NCBI GenBank assembly: GCA_021811005.1
Contig: JAJZPY010000003.1
Span: 1 to 32,629 of the forward strand
Reading direction: 5' to 3'
Source: Pseudomonadota bacterium
GTDB taxonomy: Bacteria > Pseudomonadota > Gammaproteobacteria > Burkholderiales > Ferrovaceae
DNA: 32,629 nucleotides
Shown: positions 1-11,280 of the stretch, one piece after another
Layout of the letters: each line of letters starts with the position of its first letter
Position numbering within the stretch: the stretch's first letter is position 1
Program-made: the position numbers and the translations under genes
The notes under the pieces: generated by a model
Told to the model about the DNA's origin: nothing
Seen by the model: the letters and a program-made list of their open reading frames with translations, nothing else
Databases searched by the model: none

Positions 1-1449
<1,449 letters not shown>

Positions 1450-1455
1450 CCGCGC

Positions 1456-3774
1456 ATGTCATCTCCCACCATGCCTGCCAAGTTGGCGCGCCTGCTGCGT
1501 GAAGCCCTGCTGGGGCTGATCGCGCTGGCGGCCGTGTATCTGGCCATGGTGCTCGTCACCTATCACCGCAGCGATCCCGGCTGGTCCGTGGGCTCCACTT
1601 CCAGGGCGGTGGCCAATGCCGGCGGTCGTGTCGGCGCCTGGATTTCGGATCTGCTGCTCTACCTGTTCGGTTTTTCCGCCACCTGGTTCGTGCTGGCCCT
1701 GGCGCTCGCCGCCTGGCGCGGCTACCGCGCCGTGATGGCGGAACGCGAACAGGCGCTCGGCATCGAACAGCCCAAACGCCAGCGCCACTGGGCACTGGCC
1801 ATGACAGGCGGCTTCTGGCTGCTGCTGCTGTCCAGCGCCAGCATCGAAGCCATGCGTTTTGCCGGCGGACGCTTTGAGCTGCCGCTCCACCCCAGCGGTC
1901 CCGGAGCCTGCAGCGGCGCGGGCGGCGTGGTGGGGTGCGAAATGGCGGATGTGCTGGCCTCCTCGTTTGGCGTGAGCGGAGCCCTCATGCTGCTGGTGAC
2001 GACGGCGGCCATCGGTTTCTCGCTGCTTTCCGGCGCGTCCTGGATTCAGGTGGCGGAATGGGTGGGTACGTTCACGGAACGCACCGCCCTGGGCGCCCGT
2101 GATCGGGTGCGTGCCTGGCAGGACCGCCGCGTGGGACGCAAGGCGGAAGTGGCGCGGGAAGCCGTGGTGGTGGAAGCGCGCAAGCAGCTGGACACCCAGG
2201 CCCCCCTGGTGATTGCACCGCCGCCGCCGCAGATCGCCCTCTCGGCGCGGGCCGTGAAGGAAAAACAGGCGGCGCTGTTCCTCGACCTGCCCGACTCCGA
2301 CTTGCCGCCGCTGGCCCTGCTCGATGCGGCGGAAAGCCAGGGCGAAACCCTGTCTCCCGAAACGCTCGAGTTCACCTCGCGCCTGATTGAACGCAAGCTG
2401 GCCGACTTCAACGTGGAAGTGAAAGTGCTGGCCGCCTATCCAGGTCCGGTCATCACCCGCTATGAAATCGAGCCGGCCGTGGGCGTCAAGGGCAGCCAGA
2501 TCGTCAACCTGGTCAAGGATCTGGCGCGTGCCCTGTCCGTGGGCAGCATCCGGGTGGTGGAATCCATTCCCGGAAAAACCTGCATGGGCCTGGAAATTCC
2601 CAATCCGCGGCGGGAAGTGGTGCGCCTCTCGGAAATCATCGGCTCGGCCGTGTACGGCGACATGAGTTCGCCCCTCACGATCGCGCTCGGCAAGGACATC
2701 GCCGGCAATCCCGTGGTGACGGACCTGGCCAAGATGCCCCACCTGCTGGTGGCGGGCACCACCGGCTCGGGCAAGTCGGTGGCCATCAACGCCATGATCC
2801 TGAGCCTGCTCTACAAGGCCACGCCGCAGCAGGTGCGGCTCATCCTGGTGGACCCCAAGATGCTGGAGCTGTCCGTGTATGACGGCATTCCCCATCTGCT
2901 GGCGCCGGTGGTGGTGGACATGAAGGAAGCCGCGCACGCGCTGCAGTGGTGCGTGGCGGAAATGGACAAGCGCTACAAGCTCATGTCGGCACTGGGCGTG
3001 CGCAACCTGGCGGGTTACAACCACAAGATCGCCGAAGCCGAAAAGGCTGGGGAAAAGATTTCCCACCCCTTCAGCCTGACGCCGGAAGAGCCGGAACCGC
3101 TCACGCCGCTGCCCAACGTGGTGGTGGTCATCGACGAGCTGGCCGATCTCATGATGGTGGTGGGCAAGAAAGTGGAAGAACTGATCGCGCGCATCGCCCA
3201 GAAGGCGCGGGCGGCCGGCATCCACCTCATCGTGGCCACGCAGCGTCCTTCGGTGGACGTGATCACCGGGCTCATCAAGGCCAACATTCCCACGCGCATC
3301 TCCTTCCAGGTGTCGAGCCGCGTGGACTCCCGCACCATCCTGGACCAGATGGGCGCGGAAGCCTTGCTGGGGCAGGGCGACATGCTCTACCTGCCCACGG
3401 GCGCGGGTTACCCGCAGCGCGTGCACGGGGCCTACGTGGCGGATCATGAAGTGCATCACGTGGTGGACTTCCTCAAGCGCCAGGGCGAACCCAGTTATGT
3501 GGATGGGTTGCTGGACGGCGGCGCCGCCGCGGCGGCAGAGCTGGAATTGGGCGGCGGCGACGCGGCCGAAGGGGAGAAGGATCCGCTGTACGACCAGGCG
3601 GTGGCGGTGGTGCTGCAGTCGCGCCGGGCGTCCATTTCCCTGGTGCAGCGGCACCTGCGCATCGGCTACAACCGGGCCGCGCGCCTCATTGAAGACATGG
3701 AACGGGCCGGGCTGGTGTCAGCCATGGCCACCAACGGCAATCGGGAAGTACTGGTCCCAGGAGGAAAGGAATGA
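1456..3774 (+). CDS. ftsK: DNA translocase FtsK (short SpoIIIE-like form)
   Basis: Septum-located DNA pump that moves chromosome termini apart and activates dimer resolution. The 772-residue protein has four N-terminal membrane helices (within about residues 10-200), a short linker, and then the RecA-like motor with Walker A GTTGSGKS near residue 434 and Walker [12 protein letters not shown] near 555. It ends in a winged-helix gamma domain (about 705-772, [19 protein letters not shown]) that reads KOPS sites. The linker is short compared with the 1,300-residue E. coli protein, which is normal for betaproteobacteria. ATG 1456 is chosen because the perfect TATAAT ends 6 nt upstream, which excludes the track start at 1393. 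No Shine-Dalgarno is evident, so it may be nearly leaderless. The stop overlaps lolA as ATGA. Confidence 0.95.
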   Translation: MSSPTMPAKLARLLREALLGLIALAAVYLAMVLVTYHRSDPGWSVGSTSRAVANAGGRVGAWISDLLLYLFGFSATWFVLALALAAWRGYRAVMAEREQALGIEQPKRQRHWALAMTGGFWLLLLSSASIEAMRFAGGRFELPLHPSGPGACSGAGGVVGCEMADVLASSFGVSGALMLLVTTAAIGFSLLSGASWIQVAEWVGTFTERTALGARDRVRAWQDRRVGRKAEVAREAVVVEARKQLDTQAPLVIAPPPPQIALSARAVKEKQAALFLDLPDSDLPPLALLDAAESQGETLSPETLEFTSRLIERKLADFNVEVKVLAAYPGPVITRYEIEPAVGVKGSQIVNLVKDLARALSVGSIRVVESIPGKTCMGLEIPNPRREVVRLSEIIGSAVYGDMSSPLTIALGKDIAGNPVVTDLAKMPHLLVAGTTGSGKSVAINAMILSLLYKATPQQVRLILVDPKMLELSVYDGIPHLLAPVVVDMKEAAHALQWCVAEMDKRYKLMSALGVRNLAGYNHKIAEAEKAGEKISHPFSLTPEEPEPLTPLPNVVVVIDELADLMMVVGKKVEELIARIAQKARAAGIHLIVATQRPSVDVITGLIKANIPTRISFQVSSRVDSRTILDQMGAEALLGQGDMLYLPTGAGYPQRVHGAYVADHEVHHVVDFLKRQGEPSYVDGLLDGGAAAAAELELGGGDAAEGEKDPLYDQAVAVVLQSRRASISLVQRHLRIGYNRAARLIEDMERAGLVSAMATNGNREVLVPGGKE

Positions 3775-4400
3775 GGGTGAAGTGGCGGCATTTGGGGGCA
3801 GGCGCGCTGATGGCGCTGCTGTTGGGCGCACAGGGCGCCTGGGCGGGCGGGCTGGAGCGGTTGCGCGCCTTCGTGCAGGACACGCACAGCGGGGAAGCCC
3901 AGTTCACGCAAACCAACCTGAGTGCCAAAAGCGGCGGGGCCGGCAGCAAAAGCAGCGGCCTGTTCCAGTTTTCACGGCCGGGCCGCTTTCGCTGGGAGTA
4001 CCGGGAGCCCTATCCGCAGCTCATCGTGGGCGACGGCAAGACGCTCTGGATCTGGGATCCGGACCTCAAGCAGGTGACGCGCAAGAAGCTGGCCGACAGC
4101 CTGGGTTCGACGCCGGCCGCCATCCTGGCCGGCGACAACGCCCTGGAAAAAGGCTTCAGTCTGCAGGAAGACGGGCAGTCGGACGGGCTGGAATGGGTGC
4201 TGGCCACGCCCAAGTCGCGCGAATCGGGCTTCGAGCGCGTGCGCCTGGGGTTTGATGCGTCTTCGCTGGCGCGCATGGAACTGCACGACAGTTTCGGCCA
4301 TACCATCCTCATCCGCTTCACCGCTTTCAAAACGGCGCCCCATTTTGGGCCGGATACATTCCACTTCACGCCGCCGGCCGGCGCGGATGTGATCCAGTAA
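3771..4400 (+). CDS. lolA: Outer-membrane lipoprotein chaperone LolA
   Basis: Periplasmic carrier that takes lipoproteins from the LolCDE transporter to LolB at the outer membrane. The 209-residue protein opens with a signal peptide ending at AWA (about residue 25). It continues with the LolA pattern: an early [18 protein letters not shown] helix/strand, a [23 protein letters not shown] strand run with the family's conserved RPGRFRW, and a C-terminal [15 protein letters not shown] strand. The length is typical. ATG is embedded in the ftsK end (ATGA), with GGAGGAAAGG just upstream, so translation is coupled. The ftsK-lolA order is standard in proteobacteria and supports the call. Confidence 0.93.
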   Translation: MRVKWRHLGAGALMALLLGAQGAWAGGLERLRAFVQDTHSGEAQFTQTNLSAKSGGAGSKSSGLFQFSRPGRFRWEYREPYPQLIVGDGKTLWIWDPDLKQVTRKKLADSLGSTPAAILAGDNALEKGFSLQEDGQSDGLEWVLATPKSRESGFERVRLGFDASSLARMELHDSFGHTILIRFTAFKTAPHFGPDTFHFTPPAGADVIQ

Positions 4401-4401
4401 T

Positions 4402-4430
4402 TTGATTTTTGAAGACACACCCCGGATAAT
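4402..4430 (+). promoter_or_regulatory. Promoter of the tRNA cluster
   Basis: TTGATT (4402-4407), a 17-bp spacer and GATAAT (4425-4430) resemble a sigma-70 promoter. Predicted transcription begins near 4437, right at the first base of tRNA-Pro (4439). It starts directly after the lolA stop, so the tRNAs need not depend on lolA transcription. Confidence 0.65.
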
Positions 4431-4438
4431 TGAGGGTT

Positions 4439-4515
4439 CGGGGTGTAGCGTAGCCTGGTAGCGCGCCTGGTTTGGGACCAGGATGTCGGGAGTTCGAATC
4501 TCTCCACCCCGACCA
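4439..4515 (+). tRNA. tRNA-Pro (TGG)
   Basis: Full cloverleaf of 77 nt. The acceptor CGGGGTG pairs with CACCCCG. The anticodon arm CCTGG-TTTGGGA-CCAGG gives anticodon TGG, the T arm contains GTTCGAATC, discriminator A is followed by an encoded CCA. First gene of a three-tRNA cluster. Confidence 0.97.
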
Positions 4516-4537
4516 GAATTTGAACGTGTTTCGACAG

Positions 4538-4614
4538 GTGCCCGTAGCTCAATCGGATAGAGCACCAGCCTTCTAAGCTGGGGGTTACAGGTTCGATTCC
4601 TGTCGGGCACGCCA
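4538..4614 (+). tRNA. tRNA-Arg (TCT)
   Basis: Full cloverleaf of 77 nt. The acceptor GTGCCCG pairs with CGGGCAC. The anticodon arm CCAGC-CTTCTAA-GCTGG gives anticodon TCT, the T arm contains GGTTCGATTCC, and the 3' CCA is encoded. Only 22 nt separate it from tRNA-Pro, so co-transcription is likely. Confidence 0.97.
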
Positions 4615-4642
4615 TGTTGTAGAATAGCGGTTTGTCTTCAGT

Positions 4643-4719
4643 GGTGGCGGTAGCTCAGTTGGTAGAGTCCCGGATTGTGATTCCGGTTGTCGTGGGTTCG
4701 AATCCCATCCGTCACCCCA
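4643..4719 (+). tRNA. tRNA-His (GTG)
   Basis: The acceptor GTGGCGG pairs with CCGTCAC (one G-T wobble). The anticodon arm CCGGA-TTGTGAT-TCCGG gives GTG. The base before position 1 is G (4643) and the discriminator is C (4716), the extra G-1/C73 pair that marks histidine tRNAs. CCA is encoded. Downstream DNA turns T-rich (TTTTTCTCTTTT, 4731-4742), possibly the transcript end. Confidence 0.97.
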
Positions 4720-4753
4720 TTTCCCCAGGTTTTTCTCTTTTCCACCGCTGGCG

Positions 4754-6493
4754 TCAGTAGGTCAGCGGCAGCGTGTAAGCCTGCTCCCGGAACAGTTTGA
4801 GGCAGGCGGCCGCCACGTCCGGGTCGTACAGTTTTCCCGCGTTCTCCTCAATTTCCTGCAATGCTTTTTCCAGGCCATGGGAAGGGCGATACGGCCGATG
4901 GGACATCATGGATTCGACCACGTCCGCTACCGCCAATATTCGCGCTTCCTTCAGGATTTCATCGCCTTTCAGGCGGCGGGGGTATCCGCTGCCATCCATG
5001 CGTTCGTGATGCTGGTAAATGATTTCCGCGATGGGCAGCGTGAACTTCACGTCCTTCAGGATTTCATAGCCTCTTTCCACGTGCGTCTGCACCATCTGGT
5101 ATTCCAGGGGGGTCAATTTGCTGGGCTTGGTGAGGATTTCGGAGGGAATTCCGATCTTGCCGATGTCGTGGACATGGGCGATGAGCCGCAGGTCTTCGCA
5201 CCGCTTTTCGGAAAAGCCGAGTTCGCGCGCAATGTCCGCCGCCAAAATCCCCACGCGCCGTTCATGGCCGGCGGTGTAGGGGTCGCGCTGTTCGACCATG
5301 TTCGACACCGCTTTCAGCGTGTCTTCGGTGAATTGCTCCACTTGGCGCACGTACTTCGCAATCCGGGCCTGGGCTTTTTTTCTGTCCGTGATGTCCCGGA
5401 TGAAGGCAAACACCGTGCCCCCCATGGAAGGCACCGTGCTTGCCGAAATTTCCACAGGGAAACTCGTTTTGTTTTTTCTTCGATGAACCGATTCAAACAG
5501 GGTGTGTCCTGTCTCCAAGAGCCGATTGATGCGGTGCCTGATTTCGTCGGGGCTCTCTTGTACTTCCAGGTCCGAGATGCGCATGGCCAACAGCTCATCT
5601 TCGCTGTATCCGGATAATGTGACATAGGCACGGTTCACTGCCTGTATGTTTCCCTTCAGATCCGCCATGACGAAGCCGTCTGAGGCTGCCTCGATTACGC
5701 CACGGTAACGGAACTCGCTGTGCTGGAGGGCGTCTTCGGCATTTTTTTTGGCCGTGATGTCTTCGGAGAAAATAAGGACCCCCCCGATGTCGCGCCCTTG
5801 TGCTCTCCAGGGGCGAATATCCCTGCGCAGCCATTTGGTCTTGCCGTTTTTGCGCTGCAGCGGTTCTTCATCCACATGGATGGCCTCGCCCTGCAATGCC
5901 CGCTGATGTTCTGTTTTCCATCGTTCCGGCAGATTGGGAAAGGCCTCGTAGTGGGACGTGCCGGCGAGTGTTTTTTCTTCCAGCTGATGATCCGATATCC
6001 AGCGCGGACTGACGGCGATGTATTTCATGTCACGGTCCAGCATGGCGATGGATGCGGGCGATTCGGACACGAATTGGCTGAGCAGGTCATGACTCGAGCC
6101 GGGCAGAGTCTCCATGAGGCTGCTGACGTCTTCCATCCGCACCAGGATCTGTTCTGTTCCTTCTCCCGGGTCCTTCAGGGAAACCATTTCCAGTCGTGTC
6201 AAAAGGGGGCCGTTGCGGGTGTTTCGCCTGCGGGTGGTGATTTCGCTCACCGATTGGCCGCTGACGATGTTTTCGATTCCGGAAAGAATCCGTTCGTGGT
6301 CTTCGGGGGGAAACAAATCCAGATAATTGTTTTTGCTTTCATTCCACTCGCCACCCAGGAAGAGTTCCCTGGCGTAAGGATTGGCCAACCGTATTTCCAG
6401 CGTTGTGGCGTTGAGGATCAGGATTCCGAACGGGGACAAGCGAAAGATGGTTTCATAAAGGCTTTTGTTTTCAGCGCTGCCAGAAAAATTCAC
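4754..6493 (-). CDS. Triple-PAS HD-GYP cyclic-di-GMP phosphodiesterase
   Basis: Soluble 579-residue sensor enzyme predicted to hydrolyse cyclic di-GMP. Three PAS/PAC units occupy roughly residues 10-120, 135-255 and 262-378; each of the last two ends in a DIT.KK-type junction. A C-terminal HD-GYP domain (about 390-575) follows, with AHVHDIGKIGIP and HHERMDGSGYP intact, so the metal site and GYP signature are complete. There is no membrane segment, so signals would be cytoplasmic (redox, gas or small ligand through PAS). The start is GTG at 6493, with GGGGGAG immediately upstream. It is 149 bp downstream of the hybrid kinase gene and may be co-transcribed. It has no REC domain, so it is probably not a direct phosphotransfer partner. 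Base composition is visibly less GC-rich than the flanking genes. Confidence 0.92.
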   Translation of the reverse strand: MNFSGSAENKSLYETIFRLSPFGILILNATTLEIRLANPYARELFLGGEWNESKNNYLDLFPPEDHERILSGIENIVSGQSVSEITTRRRNTRNGPLLTRLEMVSLKDPGEGTEQILVRMEDVSSLMETLPGSSHDLLSQFVSESPASIAMLDRDMKYIAVSPRWISDHQLEEKTLAGTSHYEAFPNLPERWKTEHQRALQGEAIHVDEEPLQRKNGKTKWLRRDIRPWRAQGRDIGGVLIFSEDITAKKNAEDALQHSEFRYRGVIEAASDGFVMADLKGNIQAVNRAYVTLSGYSEDELLAMRISDLEVQESPDEIRHRINRLLETGHTLFESVHRRKNKTSFPVEISASTVPSMGGTVFAFIRDITDRKKAQARIAKYVRQVEQFTEDTLKAVSNMVEQRDPYTAGHERRVGILAADIARELGFSEKRCEDLRLIAHVHDIGKIGIPSEILTKPSKLTPLEYQMVQTHVERGYEILKDVKFTLPIAEIIYQHHERMDGSGYPRRLKGDEILKEARILAVADVVESMMSHRPYRPSHGLEKALQEIEENAGKLYDPDVAAACLKLFREQAYTLPLTY

Positions 6494-6642
6494 AGCTCCC
6501 CCTGTGTCTCTATTTCACCGCAATGATGTCCCGATCCTGCCGGTCTATACAAGTGATTCGACCGACCCAAGCTATGCCTGTCGCCAGAAGTAATTTTTAT
6601 ATGGATAGATTCGATAACGCTTAGGGCCTTGCGCCGTACATT

Positions 6643-9114
6643 TCACTTTTGCATTCCGGAAGCAACAAAGGACGCCACGCGGGAAAGGGCCTCGTCCAAA
6701 TCGGTCTTCAATAACCTTGCTTTCGTGAGATTTCCGGCATTTGCGGCGCTTTCCAGAAATTCACAGGCCTGCGCAAGTTGTCTTGCACCCACCATGCGGC
6801 TGGCCCCCTTCATTTTATGGGCGATCTGCTGAGTGATTTCAAGGTCTGTCGTTTCCAGGCTGGCGGAAAGTTTTTCATGGTCGATCCGGATATGCTGGAG
6901 GAAGCTGTTCAACACTTCCCGCTTCGAAGCTTCATCCTTGATGACCATATTCAGTGCCGAAAGGTCGAACAGTTCTGCCGGGCTCATTTCGGTTTTCGAC
7001 TCGGGTATGTCGAGCCACTTCATCAGGGTGTTTTTCAGCTGTGTCATGTCGGCCGGCTTGACCAGGAGGTCGTCCATTCCCGCCTTGTGGCACCGACCTG
7101 ATTCTTCGGTCAGCGCGTTGGCTGTCCAGGCAATGACCGGCGTGCGAGGAAGCGCTGCGGATTCTTCGATTTTCCGGATGGCACAGGCCAACGCATAACC
7201 GTCCATTTCCGGCATGTGGCAGTCCGTGATGATCAGGGCATAGCCGCCTTTCTGCCATTTGCCGAGCGCATCTTTTCCGTGCTCTGCCGTTTCCGTGCGC
7301 AAACCCAGGAGCCTGATCTGGCGGGCGAGCAAATCCCTGTTGACGGGATTGTCGTCCACCGCCAGAACGATGGGGGTATCAGAACTGTCAGCGAAAAGTG
7401 GCCTGACTTCCCGTTGCCGTGCTTCGGGATAGCGGCCGCTGACCGGCTCTCCCGGCAGTCCGGATATGGGCAGGGTCAGTATGACGCTGAAGACCGATCC
7501 CCGGCCGGGCTCGCTTTCCAGACTGACCTGCCCATCCATGAGATCGGCCAGGCGTTTGCAGATGGACAATCCCAGACCTGTGCCGCCGTAGATTCGCGCC
7601 GTGTCCGCGCTGCCCTGTTGATAGCGCTGAAACAGATGAGCCTGCACTTCGGGGGCAATGCCTATGCCGGTATCCCGAACCGAGAAACGCACGCGGTCCC
7701 CGCTGTCGAGATGTTCAAGGAGCTCTGCCCTGACCTCGATTTCGCCTGACCTGGTGAACTTGATGGCGTTGCTGACGAAGTTGTTCAACACCTGCGAAAG
7801 GCGAAGGGGATCCACCAGGTAGGCAGAAGTCAGGCGCGCATCCGCCTGCTGCCAGAGCACCAGTGATCGGGCGCTGGCAGCCCGGGAATAGGCGTTGACG
7901 ACGTCCTTCAGAAGCTGCTCGACGGAAGTCGGGCGAGGGGAGATTTCCAGCTTTCCTTCTTCGATTTTCGACCAGTCCAGGATGTCGCTTACAATGCGCA
8001 GCAGCGCCCTTCCTGAATCCCAGGCCGCATCCAGGGTGTCGCGCTGTTCAATGTCAAGCGAAGTCAGGGAGAGCAGCTCCAGCATGCCCAGCATGCCGGT
8101 GAGCGGCGTCCGGATTTCGTGGCTCATCGTGGCAAGAAACGAGTCCTTGGCCTGATTTGCGGACTCTGCAGAGATGCGCAAGTCGTCGAGCAGTTTTTCC
8201 TTCAGCTTCGTTTCGCCGATGTCATTGATTACCCAGATGGCCCGACTCGTCCGGGCAGGGTCATCCATGAGTTTTGCCACGAGGTGTCCCCAAAAGACGG
8301 TTCCGTCGTGCCGTACGAGCTTTTCTTCCCGGTTGAACACCCGGCCGCTTGAAAGGAGGCTTTTCGCCGATTCGGCAGGCGAGGGGGATTTCCCCTGAAC
8401 CACCAGAAGCTCACGCAGCAGGACTTCCTGCAGGGCTTGCGCGGAAGGAAACCCGAAAATCTCTGCGGCCTTGGGGTTGGCCTGGGCGATGCGGTCATCG
8501 ACCACAAAGACGATGCCCACCTGGATGTTGTCCAGTATGGCCTGCAACTCGGAGGTCCGCTGTTGTACGCGCTGTTCCAGCTCCGAGTAGATGCGCACGT
8601 TTTCCATGGCCACTGCCGTGGTGTCGGCAAGCGCCTGCAGCAATTTGACCTGTTCGGGAGTCGGAAGGTGAGGGGTTGCCCAATAGTTTCCAATGGCCCC
8701 CACCGGGTCGAGGGTGCGGATGGGCACCATGGCCAGGCTTTTTACGAATGTGGGCCGATAGGCATCCGCTGGAATGCGCGAATCGGCGTAAATGTCCTCA
8801 ATGATGGCAGCCTTTCGGTTGAGCATGGCCCAGCCGCTGATGCAGGCGCTCATGGGAAAACGCTGTCCCTTCCAGAGCGGGCTGATGGCGTCTTCCTCGG
8901 CGTAAAAACATTTGTCTCCGTCACGCAGCACGAACGTTGCGCCGTCAGCGCCTGTGATGTCCCGCGCGGCATGCCGGACGATGTCCATGATCGTGTCCAG
9001 GTTGCGGGCCAGGGAGAGTTTCTGCACCACGTCCACCAGCTGTTCCATGGCCTGGGCGTACCAAAGAGGCTGTGTCTCGTTTTTTTCAGCTTCTGGATCA
9101 GGTTTGTTTGTCAT
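6643..9114 (-). CDS. Soluble hybrid histidine kinase (GAF-PAS-HisKA-HATPase-REC-HPt)
   Basis: A 823-residue multistep phosphorelay kinase. It has an N-terminal GAF domain (about 30-185), a PAS domain (about 200-310), HisKA with [11 protein letters not shown] (His near 332), and an ATPase domain with NAIKF, DTGIGI and GGTGLGLSI boxes. A receiver follows with DCHMPEMDG (Asp near 631), then a C-terminal HPt domain with [13 protein letters not shown] (His near 766). No membrane helix is visible, so it senses a cytoplasmic cue. ATG 9114 is preferred over the track's TTG at 9141: GAGGT lies 6 nt ahead of it and no ribosome site precedes the TTG. It lies just after the REC-EAL-REC gene. Its HPt is the natural phosphodonor for that protein's receivers, by inference. 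All phosphorelay residues appear present. Confidence 0.93.
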   Translation of the reverse strand: MTNKPDPEAEKNETQPLWYAQAMEQLVDVVQKLSLARNLDTIMDIVRHAARDITGADGATFVLRDGDKCFYAEEDAISPLWKGQRFPMSACISGWAMLNRKAAIIEDIYADSRIPADAYRPTFVKSLAMVPIRTLDPVGAIGNYWATPHLPTPEQVKLLQALADTTAVAMENVRIYSELEQRVQQRTSELQAILDNIQVGIVFVVDDRIAQANPKAAEIFGFPSAQALQEVLLRELLVVQGKSPSPAESAKSLLSSGRVFNREEKLVRHDGTVFWGHLVAKLMDDPARTSRAIWVINDIGETKLKEKLLDDLRISAESANQAKDSFLATMSHEIRTPLTGMLGMLELLSLTSLDIEQRDTLDAAWDSGRALLRIVSDILDWSKIEEGKLEISPRPTSVEQLLKDVVNAYSRAASARSLVLWQQADARLTSAYLVDPLRLSQVLNNFVSNAIKFTRSGEIEVRAELLEHLDSGDRVRFSVRDTGIGIAPEVQAHLFQRYQQGSADTARIYGGTGLGLSICKRLADLMDGQVSLESEPGRGSVFSVILTLPISGLPGEPVSGRYPEARQREVRPLFADSSDTPIVLAVDDNPVNRDLLARQIRLLGLRTETAEHGKDALGKWQKGGYALIITDCHMPEMDGYALACAIRKIEESAALPRTPVIAWTANALTEESGRCHKAGMDDLLVKPADMTQLKNTLMKWLDIPESKTEMSPAELFDLSALNMVIKDEASKREVLNSFLQHIRIDHEKLSASLETTDLEITQQIAHKMKGASRMVGARQLAQACEFLESAANAGNLTKARLLKTDLDEALSRVASFVASGMQK

Positions 9115-9137
9115 GGCCAGACCTCGGGTTTCGTCGG

Positions 9138-11051
9138 TCAATGAACAGACATGCTCAACGTGGGAAGCATCTCAAAAAGATCATTCAGGCGGTTGATGGA
9201 GACTTCCGTCAGTGTATGTCCTGCTGAAAGGATCAGGGTGCCATCCTTCAAGTGAACCCCATCCGACAGGACCATGCCAGGCCGCAGCCGGTAGAACGGA
9301 ACGGAATGGCTGGCAGGTTCAGCGCTTTCTCTTTGTTCGGACTTGAGGACGGTTGCTCCAAAGTTTTTGTTCCGGGGGAGGGTTTCGAGTATTTTAGACT
9401 CGGTTCTGACCGTCTCGTAGGCAATGGAGGATCGCAGCTTGAACTGTTCGGACAGGGCTTTTGCAAGGCGCTCTTCGGCCACGGCGGGAATGATGGGTTT
9501 GAGCAGGAACCCGTTCACATCCAGGGCCAGGGTAACGCCCAGTATTTCGGTTTGTGAAAACAGGGTCAGCACCATGACGCGGGTTCCCGGATTGGCGCGT
9601 GTTTTCCCGCTGCGAATCATCTGGATGAATTCAAGGCCATTGATGCCTCCCGGCATGTTGATGTCCGTGATGACCAGATCAAAGGATTCCGATTCCATTT
9701 TATGGATGGCCGCCTCGGCGCTTTCTGCATCGTGAATTTCTGAGTAGCCCAGGTCATGCAGCACGCTCAGGACGATCATCCGGGTAAAGTGGTCGTCATC
9801 GACGACCAGTATCCGTGTTTTCTTCTTGGTTTGAAGCGTGGGCACTTCGGTAGCGAACGACTCGGGGCGGTGGTTTCGGATAAAGTCGAGAAAATCTTTT
9901 TCGCACATGGGCCTCCCGACAAAATAGCCCTGCACCGTATCGCATCCGGCCTCTTTCAGGGACGTCCAGTCCTGAAACGTCTCCACCCCTTCGGCCACGC
10001 TTTCCACGTTGAGCTTGCGGGCCATGTCGATGCTCGAATGGACCACGATTTTCAACGCCGTGTTCTCCGAGAAGTCTTTCACAAAAGACTGGTCGATCTT
10101 GAGTTCGCTGAAAGGGATGCGCGTGAGCTGCTGGAGGTTCGACGAGCCCGTACCGTAGTCGTCGATGGAGAGGGAGAATCCGTTCATGCAAAGCCGCGCC
10201 AGGTTTTCCAGGGCCGGGGCAATGCTGGTCATGGCGGCCGATTCGGTCACTTCGAGCCGGATGTATTGCGGATCGATCCCGGCACTTTTCACGATGTCGG
10301 TGATCCGGTCGGCAAGGGACGTATCATCCAGGGAGGCCAGCGAGAGATTGACCGATACGATCAGCACGCATCCGTTTTCGTGGAAGGAGCGACAGGCCAG
10401 GGCCGCTTTTTTGAGGAGGCGGAAAGTCAGTTCATCGATATTCTTCGTTTTCTCAAGCAGGGGTATGAAGGAGCCGGGACCAACGATACCGTGCTCTGGG
10501 TGAAGCCAGCGGGCTAACGCTTCCGCCCCCACGATGCGCTTTGACCGGAGGTCGAGCTTGGGCTGAAAATATGGCTCGAACTGGTCGGTATCCACTGCTT
10601 GCAGAATTTCATCCAGAGAAAACAGCTTCTGATTCTGCGTTCCGTTGGCTGCAGTCTGGACTTCGTACTTCAAAAGCAGCGCTTCCAGATCTGACAGAAG
10701 GACGGGTTTTTCCATCGTACCCAACAGCTTGATTCCGTACAGGCGGGTCATTCGCCCCACCGAGGAAAGCAGTTTCCCGCTCAGGGCGCTGGTGAGTATG
10801 ACTGCAATATTCTGTTTTTCCTCGCCCAGATGCCTCAGAAATTCCATGCCGTCCATTTCAGGCATATTGAGGTCGCACAGGGCAACGTTGATCAGATCAG
10901 AGTTCCGCGAGTGGATGATTTCGAGCGCCTGCCTGCCGTTGCTGGCCTGAGCAAGGTTTTCAATTCCGAGCGATCGCAGGATCTCTGACAGGATGCGGCG
11001 CTGGAAGTCGTCGTCCTCAATGATCAGCACATTGAGGTTTGCAAGGCTCAT
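9138..11051 (-). CDS. REC-EAL-REC response regulator, predicted c-di-GMP phosphodiesterase, with C-terminal LRPGM module
   Basis: The 637-residue protein has an N-terminal receiver (about 5-125, CDLNMPEMDG), then an EAL domain (about 150-395), a second receiver (about 415-535, DINMPGGINGLEF), and about 50 final residues with YRLRPGMVLSDGV. Known EAL catalytic residues can be followed: EALARW, NLS, EVTES, DDYGTGSS, ELKID, AEGVET and TVQGYFVGRP, so activity is predicted. Both receivers keep the phosphoacceptor Asp and the late Lys (EKP, LKP). The C-terminal LRPGM motif resembles a module usually attached to HD-GYP-type regulators. ATG 11051 follows an AGGTGA ribosome site. It is first in the signalling block, ahead of the hybrid kinase. 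Phosphorylation probably gates the EAL activity. Confidence 0.92.
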   Translation of the reverse strand: MSLANLNVLIIEDDDFQRRILSEILRSLGIENLAQASNGRQALEIIHSRNSDLINVALCDLNMPEMDGMEFLRHLGEEKQNIAVILTSALSGKLLSSVGRMTRLYGIKLLGTMEKPVLLSDLEALLLKYEVQTAANGTQNQKLFSLDEILQAVDTDQFEPYFQPKLDLRSKRIVGAEALARWLHPEHGIVGPGSFIPLLEKTKNIDELTFRLLKKAALACRSFHENGCVLIVSVNLSLASLDDTSLADRITDIVKSAGIDPQYIRLEVTESAAMTSIAPALENLARLCMNGFSLSIDDYGTGSSNLQQLTRIPFSELKIDQSFVKDFSENTALKIVVHSSIDMARKLNVESVAEGVETFQDWTSLKEAGCDTVQGYFVGRPMCEKDFLDFIRNHRPESFATEVPTLQTKKKTRILVVDDDHFTRMIVLSVLHDLGYSEIHDAESAEAAIHKMESESFDLVITDINMPGGINGLEFIQMIRSGKTRANPGTRVMVLTLFSQTEILGVTLALDVNGFLLKPIIPAVAEERLAKALSEQFKLRSSIAYETVRTESKILETLPRNKNFGATVLKSEQRESAEPASHSVPFYRLRPGMVLSDGVHLKDGTLILSAGHTLTEVSINRLNDLFEMLPTLSMSVH

Positions 11052-11123
11052 GGGTGTTCACCTGAAAGCACAGCTGGCCACTTCCGACGCTTGCGAGGAC
11101 TTCTGAAAAACAAAAAAAGGCAC

Positions 11124-11155
11124 TAACGCCTCATGACACAACTCATGTTGCGTTA
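11124..11155. repeat. Nested inverted repeat upstream of the REC-EAL-REC gene
   Basis: TAACGC (11124-11129) pairs with GCGTTA (11150-11155), and CATGA (11132-11136) pairs with TCATG (11143-11147) inside it. It lies about 70-100 bp before the start of the signalling block, in the expected leader or operator zone. Function unknown. Confidence 0.4.
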
Positions 11156-11183
11156 CCCCCTAAAATCGCAGCAAGTCGAATTT

Positions 11184-11210
11184 CATATGGCCGATTAATA
11201 CGGCCATATG
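11184..11210. repeat. Perfect 10-bp inverted repeat with 7-nt centre
   Basis: CATATGGCCG-ATTAATA-CGGCCATATG is perfectly symmetrical in its arms. No T-run follows on either strand, so a simple terminator is unlikely. It could be a dimeric regulator site or an RNA hairpin in the leader of the REC-EAL-REC gene or the tail of the MFS operon. Flanking DNA is AT-rich. Confidence 0.55.
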
Positions 11211-11264
11211 GTTATATGATTATTACAACATATGCTAATTGCAAATGTAGCGTATTTTGTAACA

Positions 11265-11280
11265 GTCTTGCATGCAAGAC
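11265..11280. repeat. Perfect 16-bp palindrome
   Basis: GTCTTGCATGCAAGAC equals its own reverse complement with no centre gap. It lies 36 bp past the stop of the MFS gene and more than 200 bp before the next start. A gapless palindrome of this kind is typical of protein-binding DNA rather than a hairpin. No function can be assigned. Confidence 0.5.

Noticed and set aside
1459-3654. 731-codon minus-strand ORF opposite ftsK
   Set aside because: Mirror frame of ftsK; composition is His/Arg/Gln-rich and no ribosome site or motif supports it.
4643-4719. tRNA-His as attachment site of a genomic island
   Set aside because: No integrase and no repeated tRNA 3' end was seen near the far boundary; only base composition hints at transfer.
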